Source of the DNA: Ypsolopha sequella
Taxonomy: Eukaryota > Arthropoda > Insecta > Lepidoptera > Ypsolophidae
Assembly: GCA_934047225.1 (NCBI GenBank)
Contig: OW203992.1
Span: forward strand, 16,543,501-16,607,500
DNA length: 64,000 bases
Direction of reading: 5' to 3'
Shown here: positions 46,278-57,535 of the stretch, in pieces
How positions within the stretch are numbered: position 1 is the stretch's first letter
How the letters are laid out: each line of letters starts with the position of its first letter
Made by a program: the position numbers and the translations under genes
Notes under the pieces: model-generated
What the model saw: the letters and a program-made list of their open reading frames with translations, nothing else
Told to the model about the DNA's origin: nothing
Database searches by the model: none

Positions 46278-47916
46278 CTAAAAATCACTCTGAAGTTCAA
46301 GAATGACATTCATATCAAAAATTACTTAAAATTAACTGCTTTTCTTCTACCACTGTTTTCTTTTCATCTCCTTTCTCTCAAATATATTGTAAAACGTTAT
46401 ATGATACCCGTGCGTTATCGTTATAATACAAATTCTTAGCGATACTAAACCCTCGCCGCATGCTTGGGCTACAAACGTCAACGCGTTTGTAATCACCTAA
46501 CTTTACCACCTTGATAGTTATCGCAATGTAGGTACATTTATCTTTAGAAAACATGGTGACATGTAACTGAAGTAACTAAGCGTAATTTGCATGAAAACCC
46601 ATAATTTATTGTAGGTAGGTATATATTTTGTGCTGTTTGATCTCATATACGAGCTCAAACCTTAATTTCATAAATACTAAATATGAAATTGCTTAAAAAT
46701 GTTGCTGAAACGAATAAAAAATGAAATGAAGCACCTCTGTAAATATAAACGAACTAATAAAAATGTACCTAACAAAACTTTTAAATTGCGACAAAACGTA
46801 ATAACATGTATCTATAAACAAAAGGTAACGAGATTTTGCCACATACAACATTCCTGTAGTGTACACCCATCGTGGCAATTTACAAGCCTATAATTTGGGG
46901 AGTGCAACGGGGGAATAAAAATGCAATTTTCAGTTTCACCCGCTGCAATCCCGCTCTGAATTCAAGTGAATAATTAAAAAGATTGTTTTTTCGTTCTCAT
47001 TGTTGAAACTTAAACCGTGTTTCATAAGATTTCTACTCGTGCCTATAATTGGATCTGGGGATCTAAAAAGGCCGACTTGGGTGAATCATAAAATGATTTG
47101 ATAGTAAGATAGAGTCAGAGCTTTTTCACGCGTGCAAAAGAGATGGCATTAGAACAGAATCATAACATGATTCATGCAAAACGGCCTTTTAGAGGACCTG
47201 TACGCCGCCGATCGAATTGATCTACTTTTTTTACAATACGAATCGAATTGGTATTACGATACCGAACATAAAAAAGAAGAGATAAAAATACCTGCATTAT
47301 AAAATGCATGAAGCAAATTTTAGCGTATTAATATATTTACATATATTAATATAATTATTAATCTAGACAAGTATATAAAAGCGGAATACCGTACATGATA
47401 AAATGCATGTATTTATGAAGCGAATTTCAGCGTACTTTTATATTTACATATTTAATTATTTATCTATATATGTATATAAAAACAGAATACTAGAGGCTCT
47501 AAACTTATTTAATTTAGACGAGAGAAATAAAGCATTTTCCTGCTGTATGAGGTATGTAATTAGTAGAATAAGGATGGAGTTTGTGCACACTATTTTACAT
47601 TAGAACAGGTGGTTGGGATTACAATGTATTTATTTTATAATGAAGCGCCGAGTCGACATTTGTTGCATGAAGTAAGACAGCTTATATTTCAAACCCCAAA
47701 GAGAATGTATGCCATTTATTTACCTGGAAAACTTGGAAAGTTCGTAGAACGTTGCGGATAGTTCTTTCAAATTCGAAACCCGACAAATTGCCATTTCATT
47801 CTGTCGATACATTGTTGAAGTCTCTTTGCATTATGCATGGACTAGAAAATGTACCTTCAAAATGAGTAAGTTTTTTCAAACCACTTCTTGGCAAAGCATA
47901 AATTCTGTTAAAACCA

Positions 47917-48010
47917 CAGGCTCCGCTCCGCTTCGCTCGGCTCCCCAAATTTATTTACATGCAAATCTAACGCGCTTCTCCTCACTTCGCTTCGCTCCGC
48001 TCGTCGTCGC
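47917..48010 (+). repeat. CGCTTCGCTCCGCT-rich low-complexity stretch
   Basis: Words such as CTCCGCTCCGCTTCGCTCGG and CACTTCGCTTCGCTCCGCTC stand out from AT-rich surroundings. Short similar CTCGCTACGCTCGTG words occur near 28730 and 1215, a usual feature of lepidopteran repeats. Confidence 0.6.
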
Positions 48011-48794
48011 ACCTATTTTTGACATTTTGTTAAAAGACTTTCGATGTCATACTTCATAATATGCCAAATCTACGACATGCCAACGAAATATATAATGTGC
48101 AAGGTACAAGTATACGTTACTTCGTGACACCTTGAATGGGCTTAGATTGGTGAGAAGTCATGAAACATGAACGAGTAAACGCTAGGGGTGTCGAAATTCC
48201 ACGTTTCTCGGACTTAATTTTGTAATAGTGGAATTATTTTGAAGGCATGTATAAAAGGCTTAAATAAAATAATATATATATTGGACTACATCTTCTACTC
48301 GCTCATTTGATTCAAAGTTTTCCAAAATGTATGGAAGAAAAAAAATTGTACGTCTGTAATATTTTTTTTTGTTAGTTCCTTCTAAAAGTATATGAAGAGA
48401 AAATTACAAGAATATTCGTCACTTAGCATGTTTCAGATAAAATAAAAACTGTGTAAATTCACAGAATTTTACATTTAAGGCATTTTTACCAGTTCATTTT
48501 TTCATGCGACCTCAAAAAACAGCAGAATTTTCATGAACACTTTTTGGTGAATAGCATACATAAAGCTGTAACAAAAAAAAAAATACAAAAAATTTTGAGC
48601 GCGCAGAAGATGTGATCGAATATTTTCAACATCTTTTGTTTGAGTTTTTTAATAGGTCCCTTCAAGGTAATTCCACTATTGCAATATGAAATTCGGAAGA
48701 AGTAGAAATTCGACATACCGTAGTTAAACATTCTCTTTGAACACAAGCGTAACTCACGTGCAGTGTGTACAATAAAGCTGCAACTATCTGTACT

Positions 48795-49672
48795 TGTATC
48801 TTGGGATTTAGGAGTGATTCTGTTGCTGAGCCCGTCTTTGTGATTAATCGGATATGGTATTGTTGTAACCGGACTCCGCATGTGTTTATTATGTAGCATA
48901 GGATGATTCATTATTAATGTGCATGATTATCAAAGTTTTAATTATGTAATTTTTGTTAATCATGAAACTTGAACTCACCTCAAAAAGAGTTTCTGATATT
49001 TTATTCAATTAATCAAATGCATTTTATCTTGTTTTTTTTTTGTACATACTTATAGTTAACTTCGCTATTAATTTAAGGTTTATAATTATTTTCAATTTAT
49101 TTAAGTATGTGTTATCTTCTGTTATTGTTTAAGTTAAGTTTTTAAGTTACCACTTTATGTATTATTGTAATAAGTAATGGTGCTCTGAAATAAAATTATT
49201 ACTTAAGTACCTACTTAACAACATGATATCTACTTAACGATATGTATCTTGGGATTTAGGAGTGATTCTGTTGCTGAGCCCGTCTTTGTGATTAATCGGA
49301 TATTGTATTATTGTAACCTGATTCCGCATGTGTTTAGTGTGTAGGATAGGATGATTCATTTATTAATGTGCATGATTATCAAAGTTTTAATTATTTAATT
49401 TTTGTTAATCGTGAAACTTAAACTCACCTCAAAAAGAGTTAATGATATTTGAATCAATAAATCAAATACATTCTTGTTTTTTTTTTGTACATACTTATAG
49501 TTAACTTCGCTATTAATATAAGGTTTATAATTATTTTTAATTTATTTTAGTATGTATATCTTCTGTTATTGTACAAGTTAAGTTCTTTGTGTAATATTGT
49601 AATAAGTATGGTGCCCTGAATTAAAATGATTACTTACTTACTTAACGAAATGGTATCTACTTAACAATATGT
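48795..49672 (+). repeat. Tandem duplication, unit about 448 bp
   Basis: Copy 1 48795-49242, copy 2 49243-49672. Both start TGTATCTTGGGATTTAGGAG, followed by TGATTCTGTTGCTGAGCCCG, and end with GAAATAAAATTATTACTTA-like sequence and CTTAACRATATG. They are about 90 percent alike. The end of the unit resembles a LINE 3' end, but no coding part is present. Copy 2 stops 131 bp before the acceptor of the exon at 49804. Confidence 0.9.
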
Positions 49673-49803
49673 TTATTTTTCAAAATCAACTCTAGATTCT
49701 TCCCGGTTACTAGGCATCATCAGAATTTACTAGAAAAATAAGGTTTCCGAACGCCTGAAAAATCAAAGCGCTTATAATTCTTAACTTAATTATTTTGTCA
49801 TAG

Positions 49804-49993
49804 GTGTACTACTACATCGTGGACTCTCCACGGAACGAGGGCAAGGACTTCTTCGAGATCAGCATGCAGACTGGCGAGATCTTCACCAAGGTGGTCTTCG
49901 ATCGAGAGAAGCAAGGAGCGTATGCCTTGGAGGTGGAGGCGCGGGATGGCGCACCGTCGGCGCGGCCGAATTCTGACAACCAGCCTAACTCAG
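49804..49993 (+). CDS. CadN: CadN exon J, EC repeat core and end
   Basis: 190 bp from TTGTCATAG to TCAG|GTATGT, encoding residues 762-824 plus one base: VYYYIVDSPRNEGKDFFEIS, MQTGEIFTKVVFDREKQGAY, then ALEVEARDGAPSARPNS. FEI...TGEIFTK..FDRE is the complete EC signature. The preceding exon's NNQ joins directly (FPNNQVYYYIVDS). Phase 0 in, phase 1 out; insect CadN continues with a Val-Thr-Lys-Phe strand and another linker, which must be in the next exon. This is the last exon I can find in the window. GC content is much higher than in the flanking introns. Confidence 0.96.
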
Positions 49994-50155
49994 GTATGTA
50001 AACTATCTAATATATCTGAATCCTACTATTAAAAACGTGAAAATTTGTTGTTGGACCATTGTCTAAAGAAACGTCAGCTTTTGTGTTTCTACAAAGCATT
50101 TTTACACCCTTCGGAGCTGAGAAGAAACTTACCGTGATTGTTTAGACCCTGTACA

Positions 50156-50645
50156 CAGGGCTTGAAGTACCGGTATTTTAAGGGAACCAGTATCGCGAAG
50201 CTAACGGCAGAACCGGCATTTATTATATACCGGTATTTAGAAGTACCGGTATTCTGAAATATCTGTACTTTTTAATACCGGTATTCCAAAAATATCAATA
50301 TCAAAAATACCGGTAGTCAGGCCAGTATACCAGTTTTAATACCGGTATTCCAGTACCAAAGTACCGGTAATTTAGGGTGCAAGATACGATCTCTCACGAA
50401 ATAAAAACAAACACAAAATGGCCGCTTGGTCCGGCAGGCGGCAAGATAAGAATCGACAAGATTGCATCATCTAACTGTTATATAGTTTCCAACGTCGTAG
50501 TCGGCTCGTCGCCCGTTCGCTCTGTCTGTAATTTACTAGACGTGGCACCGTCGCATCGCATGGTACCGGTAAGTACCGGTGGCACCGGTAATAAAGTACC
50601 TTAATCGAAAATACCGGTATTCTTAATATCGGTTTTCAAGCCCTG
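50156..50645. mobile_element. 490-bp hAT-like element with 8-bp target duplication
   Basis: Ends CAGGGCTTGAA and TTCAAGCCCTG. CCTGTACA is duplicated exactly at 50148-50155 and 50646-50653. CAGGG ends plus 8-bp duplication fit hAT. The interior is dense in ACCGGTATT / AATACCGGT words, about 15 of them, in both directions. No transposase; the 75-codon frame inside is not coding. Confidence 0.92.
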
Positions 50646-51163
50646 CCTGTACACTTTTGTTAACACACATAAACACGTGTTAGCACAGCATATAGATATA
50701 GAATTTACATTAACTTGTCAAATTTTAGGACTTTGGAACAATCATTTTCATCTGCAGACTTTGAACACAGTATCTTGGTGACATATTCTTGAATTAGCAT
50801 TTTGGGTAAATTAGTATTCTGTAAAACAAATATTGATCTAGAATTTCATTTCCTTCGATTTCAATAGCTCAACAGCTCAGTCCAATAATATTGCCTTACC
50901 TTTGTGTCTAAACCTATCGATTTGTCTTACGGCTGGAAGCTAAGCAACCTAATCCTAAACTAAGCAAATGTTTGGTTAATAGCTTTATGGTTATTGGCAT
51001 TCAATTAAATTTGTAGTGAGGTATTCTAACTTCATGCTCTCTGTGTATTTTTACATCATAATATCATTGCAATTAGAAACACATTCCCTACCATGTTTTA
51101 CATAATTATTCATAAAGCTAAACAAACACCTAGAATACCTAATATATGTCGTTATTTTGATGC

Positions 51164-51770
51164 TAGTGCGAAAAATTTACGATATTTCAAGTTACTACAA
51201 AACAGTCGGGGCGAGAAAGATCCTCATTTACGCACAGTCATGTATCAAACGTCGTTTTTAATACATTTGCAAAAAATTATATGAAACAATAAAACAATAT
51301 TACAAGTCGACAGAAAACACACAAGAAACCTTTTGTTATAGCAGGCGTGGCAGTCTTTTTGGCGCCAGTCTGACACTGTTACTAACACTGGTTACAAACA
51401 TATCTGTTTAATTATAAGTTCTAAAATATATTCAATACAATATAAGTTATAACGTCTAAAATGAGATTTATAAAACACCTTTTACAATTTACAATATATT
51501 TAATAATATAACAAATTGAAAGTAGTTATCCTAAACAACAAAAACAGTTTTAAAATTTAATCCCGTTACTTCCAGGAATACCAACATACAGATAAGTGAA
51601 ATCAGTCCACAGAGTACTTTCTAAAACGATGTCAATGCTATCCCCTAGATGGTGCTAGTTGTTGATTAATAAAACACTAGTTTAAAATACATAACTTTTT
51701 GTACACTATTCAGGCACAGAATCTAGTATGTTTTAAGGAAATTATTAAAAAATATAATTTAAATCATTAA
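51164..51770 (+). repeat. Dispersed repeat copy 2 (pair with 24634-25560)
   Basis: Same ordered words as copy 1 without the ~300-bp insert. Confidence 0.8.
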
Positions 51771-53811
51771 AATTACCGATCTCGAATTTGTATTTTCTTT
51801 AATGCTACCTTATTCCTTAGCTTGACATTTATCGCATGATTAAACGATAAAATTATTTGCAAAAATATAATTAGGGTGCGGGTGAATTGGTACATTTTTA
51901 TAAACGCATAATAATCATGGAATGAATGCATAAATGACATGGACATCTTGGTTCTATGAAGTTTTACGAACTTTTTTGAAAACATTTGGTTAGCTGTTTG
52001 ACGATATAAATGACTTTTGAATTACTCAGAGAAGAATCATCCCGACTCTACACATCTCCTCGTAGAAATCTTAAAAAAAAATCTCTTTACAAGGTCAATG
52101 CCTCAAGCTCCGGCTGTTTTTGGATTCGAAATTCACAATCGGATTGAGATTGTGAGTACGTATTGAGAGTATTGAGACACAGACTGGTATAAAATAAATT
52201 ATTTCTGGTCTTCCCTCTTAGACTTTACTGAAATATTTATACGATTTGCCTTGTTGTTCAATATACAATGCTTTTCTTACGAAGTGGCTTTGAGAATAGC
52301 AATGCGGTACGGGGGGATTAATAAATAAAAGCACATGGTTCAGAAATAAAAGGAAATTGAACTTGACAAAAACTGAAAGTAACATCTAGACATAGTAAAG
52401 TTTATTGATCTCCTTTTATTAGTTTCTCCTAGTTTTTTACTGCAAACAATTTTTCGCTTCTTTGTTTCTGTAACAACTTAGCATTTTCTCTGAACGAACT
52501 ACATATTTTTTCTGCCAAATGACTTTTCCAAATAAGAAAAAGATATGACCGGTTTTTCGTGGAATTTTCCACACGGCCAACGGAAATGAACTTCAGGTGC
52601 CGTAACGTTGTTATTTTCATTATAATACGTTATTAAGAAAAAAGCTGGGTTCAGAAATGTCGTAGAAAAGGTTTTCGCCCACTTGCCCAGATGTGGGGGT
52701 AGAGTTTCCGCGACCCGAGTTTTTGCCGGGACCCGGGCTTTGAGCTAATCACTACCGTGACCCGCATTCAAATTACTTTTTTTCTCCCTTGTAAGTATTT
52801 GTAACATCCGAAGTTTGAATGCCTTTTCGATTTTCGGCGGAAATTTTGTTCTTGTTAGCTTTACGCGCCCTTCATTTTGATATATGATCGTGAGGCGTTC
52901 ACGCTCGGCGCTCAATAGATTTTTATCTTTTGTCGCTATAAATCCGATTTCAGTGAGTCGCTGTACAAAGCAAGCAGGCCAGTGAAGCGGACTGCCGTAT
53001 CGCGTCATCGTAAATCAAGCAGCGACGTAATCAGCCGCCGCCTCCAGCCTTAATCCGTTTAAACTCCCCTCCCTGTATCTGTCTCACGCGTGCAATAGCA
53101 AGCTTATAGATGAGCTCAATGTTTACTCCACACCTACAATATACAATTTCATTGATGTACTCGGAATACTGATAGCGCTCACAAGACTCCATAAAACGCG
53201 GAACAGTAACTACTTTCCGATCGTAAACTTATACCCCTGTTTACGTGCTGAGAATGCTAGCCACGTCCGCTCCTTACACACTTAGCTCAGGAATGTAATT
53301 AAATAGAACACACATGAGCCTCCGTGTGTTTAGAATACTTCAGCGGATGTTTTCAGTGGCGAATGTGAGTAGAAATTTCGCCAATATTAAATTTGCTATA
53401 TGATTATTGTGGCCACGTAGCAATTTCGGTACTGCAGCTGGCGTGGTTGCGGCTGGCGGAGGGCGGCGTGTGTCGACATCGACTTGTATATGACCGCGTG
53501 ACTTGCATACTGATCACTGATCACCCATGAGAACCTTCGACGCCCCCCATTCCCCCTCCCCTTTAGACTTGCTCCAATTACTGGCTAGTCCATGTGCAGA
53601 TGCGATAATGTGGATCTTCCTACTACGTTCTACACGGTCGAAAAGGTCCCGCAACACTCTGATCGGATTTCAAAGTATCTACTTATGTTCCCGCGTCCAC
53701 CATTTCCTGAATTAAATGGTATCTTTAACTGTTATTGTTCTTTAAACAGAAAATGGCTAGTTTTGTTTAGAAGTTTGGCTCACGTTTACACATTAATGCA
53801 TGCATGAAATA

Positions 53812-54292
53812 CAGTGAAACCTGGTTAATTGGGATCTCAAGGAAACAAGGATTTTGTGCCATTAAAAGAGGTTTTCATTTATCCAGTTTTCCAATTAGAC
53901 AGTTTTGAATTATAGTTGTCTCATTTACAGAGGCTCCCGCTTATAGAGGTCGCAATGTACCGTTATTCCAATAATAGAGGTGAAAATGTTATAAGTTAAA
54001 ACCTGAGATACTACTGACAAACAAAGCACTTGCGAAAGAAATTCAAATGTTTGCAAACAAACGTGTCGAAACCTGTTCCAACCTGATAAAATTTTTCACT
54101 TATACAAGAAATTGAGCTACAACGTCCCAATTATAGAGGTAAACATCGAAAAAAATCCAAGAAATCAATTAACCAGGTTCGAAAAGTCCCATTAACAGAG
54201 GTAATTCGATGAAAAAGTGCCGGGACCTCTTTGGAATTCTCAATAACAGAGGTTTCTCACTTATCCAGGTCCCACTAAACTAGTTTTCACTG
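53812..54292. mobile_element. 481-bp pogo/Tigger-like MITE at a TA site
   Basis: Left end CAGTGAAACCTGGTTAATTG and right end CTAAACTAGTTTTCACTG are imperfect inverses, with TA immediately outside on both sides. Inside, words of the type ATTA(A/T)(C/A)AGAGGT recur at least five times. CAGT ends and TA targets fit the pogo branch of Tc1/mariner. Confidence 0.7.
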
Positions 54293-56028
54293 TAATATCT
54301 TTAGATACTGTAAGCTTAAGTCTGTTACCCTACGATACACAACTACGTAGGTTAGGAGACAGTGAACTTTCCACTAATTTTATTTTGAACAAATAAAGCT
54401 ATTTATTATTTTTATTATAAAACTATCAAGGATTGCTAATAAAACTACTCGTGCTACAAGCCAATCAACAAAATCGGCGGAAAATTAATTATCTGTAAAA
54501 ATAATTGCGTTACTTTTCTGTTTGTTGATTTGCGAAGTTTGGTAATACAATGACTAAATAAACGCATATAAAATGATGAGCTTTCGCCCCCGACTTCATT
54601 CAGGTAAAATAATTCTACAAAATTCTGAAAAAAATCCGTTAATTTTAAAAACGCGTTTCTAGTTTTTTCGAAACAACTCGATAATAGTCTTTTGTTATGC
54701 ATGGCTGCAAAGTTCTTATTTGGCGCGAGTACTTATCTTGAAACCTGAGCAAGCGAAGGTTTCATAGGTACGAGACGCAAAATAACTTTGCTGCCGACCG
54801 AAACACATAATTTTTCACCTCACTACAGCGAGGAAAATGCTAAGTGCAAGTCACTGGCATGAGTAATACAAGTATGCTGGACATGTTGAGCCGATTCAAA
54901 GCGCGCCTACCAAGCGTACCGGGGACTAAAATTGACACTTTGTTATAATACATAATGTCATTGTCTCATCTTTATCATTAGTTCACGCTTACGTCACTCA
55001 TTGCCGCGATCAGCGCCAAAATGGCGATAATCAAATTATGTACTTCATTGTCAGGTCGTCAACAGCCAGTCCAGTGTACTCGTATGTATTGTTGGAAGTC
55101 AGTGATGCAAGAAAAAATAAAAGAAAAACGAACAAATCTTTTTCTTTTTTCGTGCAATCGTCGTGCTGGCCAGTGCGATTGTTCTAAAAATGAGGCTGGC
55201 GCAGTGCACTGTCTTTTCCTCTATGATATTAGTGCGTTTTAGTGAGCTGGCTGGCAAACTTTTTTTGAATAGGAATATTCAAATTTTAAAAACCTTTTCT
55301 ACGCTAGCAGATAAAATGCACTTTTGCACGCAGATTTCGAATGATAAATAAAGCCTTTCTGAGCTTGTGAGGTGAAAAATATTTTTCTTATTTTTATGAA
55401 ATTTAAATATGCGAACAAACAAAGTTTATACGACGTAGAAAATTACCAAGTAGTCTGCACAGAAATATCTGAAGTGTTGCTCAGGTTGTATACCTCTATT
55501 TCACAAAAACAGCTTTACATTCTCAAAACTAGAGTTTCTAAAAGACTGCAAATGATTCCCCGAACAAAAAATAGATCTTCCACACAAACGCTACGCAAGT
55601 TAATGCTAGGTACTGACCACAATTTAGTACTTTCTTCTTGATTACAATTCTTTTTTTTTTGTTTAATCATTGAAGGCTAAATAAAATATGTGCTTTTCAG
55701 GATTTTCCAAAATTTTTAAAACTGAAAGTCAGTGTTGGTTTTTCATCAAAAACAAGAAAAACTGTGCTGATATTCTTTAGATAATAGCTATAAAATGGAA
55801 GTGTTTGGGCATTTTCAAGTCATCTGCGGACTAATTGAGAATACGCCATATCATTATTTCCGGGTTCTTTATTGGATTATAATAGATATACTTAAATACC
55901 TATAATAAACATACATAAATAACACAATATAGTAATTTTATTACATTATGATTAATGTATATTAATTTGTGTTATCTATTATATACTTAAATAACTCCAA
56001 ATACATTCTTAAATATCTGTATATATAA

Positions 56029-57535
56029 AATTCATAGTCCTGACTGACTGACTGACTGACTGACTGACTGATATATCAACGCACAGCCTAAACCGCTGGT
56101 CCTAGAAACTTGAAATTTTGCATATAGATACCTTATATAGTGTAGACGTCCACTAAGAAAGGATTTTTCAAAATTCACTCCCTAAGAGGGTGAAACGGGG
56201 GTCCAAAGTTTGTATGGGGAAACAAGATTAGTTAGACTATTTTATTCGAGACTTCACAGGAGTACTCCTATTTATAAATGAGTATACATGTGTTTCAGGT
56301 TTTTTCAGAATTCCACCCCTAAAAGGGGAAATGGGGTGACAAAGTCTGAAAATCAACATGGGTATCGTTTGTATGGTTTATCGGGTCGCTGATTACGAAA
56401 ACAACAACGATTTTAAAATCCAACGTAGTAGACGTGAAAAAGGCATTTCCAGAATTCAACCCCTAAGAAGGGGAAATGGGGTGACAAAGTCTGAAAACCA
56501 ACATGGGTATCGTTTGTATGGTTTATCGGGTCGCTGATTACGAAAACAACAACAATTTATAAATCCAACGTAGTGGACGTGAAATACCATCATCCCCTGT
56601 TGGGTGCGATGGGGTTGAAATGTTGAAATGTGTAAATTTCAATATGGGTGTCATTTTTATGGGTTTTTGGTACGTTAATTACGAAAATGGCATCGATTTT
56701 GAAATTTAATATAGTGGACATGAAAATTCTTGAAAGTATGTGTGCCAGAGCAAATCGGCTGTAACAGACGGACAGACAGACAGCCACAGAAGTGATCCTA
56801 TTAGTGTTCCATTTTTTTCCTTTTGAGGTATCTATCTATCTATCTATCTATATCTATCAATATCCCAGCAAAATATCTTTGGAATGGAAGGTGGTACATC
56901 CCCAGGGGTTGGACCACGGGGTGCCAAAAAAAGTTTTTTTTTTAAATCTCAAAACTTTGTTGGCCTATTTCTCCCAAACGGCTAGAGTTAGACCCATTTT
57001 GATGGTACTCTAAGAAAAGGGCTCGTGAAGATCTAGATGACGTTAAAAAAAAGTCGAATGAAAAAAAAATCCAAACATTTGATCGGCCATATCTCCCGAA
57101 CGGCTAATCGTAAGGAGTTCGAGTTTCAACTATTGTGATCGGTCAAGCTGGGGCTACAAGAGCAAAAAAAAAATTTGACAAATTTTGAAAATTTTTTGAC
57201 AGCTCCAAAAAAAGTATTCCGATTTGCACGAAACTCAAGGGGCATTCCGGGTCGCCAATTACGTTGCCGTATTCAAATTTGACATTTTTTGACAACTAAT
57301 AGGGATTTTGACACTCTTTCGGAAAAGAGGACGGAGAACGCACCCGCGAGGCCGAAGGCCGAGCAGGGCGCGTTCGTAGTCTGAGCATGCAAGTTTTTCG
57401 GCCGAGCATTACACCTTGACTCCCAGAGGGAGTGAGAGCACTTATAATGTTTGTTTCTGAAAAAAATGTAATTTGTTTCCTGTAGGCCACGCGGGTGAAG
57501 CCGCGGGCAGAAGCTCGTTACTCATAAAAAAGAAG
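56029..57535 (+). mobile_element. Composite repeat block, Helitron-like ends
   Basis: Starts with the CTGA array and words shared with 32410-32560 (ATCAACGCACAGCC, CCACTAAGAAAGGATTTT). It contains a 144-bp unit repeated two to three times (CAGAATTCNACCCCTAA at 56306 and 56450, then a decayed copy near 56587), a (TCTA)n array at 56829-56853 and GACAGACAGACAGCC. It ends GAAGCCGCGGGCAGAAGCTC, close to the Helitron-like end at 33106. Boundaries are uncertain, and more than one element may be involved. Confidence 0.5.
56039..56070 (+). repeat. (CTGA)n microsatellite
   Basis: About seven CTGA units at the start of a repeat block; a Lepidoptera-typical repeat follows directly (ATATATCAACGCACAGCCTA). 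Confidence 0.95.

Larger units (their letters stand above)
23768..49803 (+). other. Intron 9 of CadN, 26 kb, transposon-rich
   Basis: Begins GTGAGG and ends TTGTCATAG. No CadN-like exon was found inside. Besides the elements listed separately there is AT-rich DNA with hairpins at 26498-26562 (AATTCGATAATGCG...CGTATTATCGAATT), 26770-26896, 28685-28790, 31343-31428 and 36372-36434. Stretches 29080-31300, 37850-39400, 46300-47800 and 48060-48790 show nothing I can name. Confidence 0.8.

Noticed and set aside
48531..48911. 126-codon open frame on the minus strand
   Set aside because: Begins inside the tandemly duplicated block and continues into poly-A/T-rich sequence; no recognisable fold and no coding-like composition.
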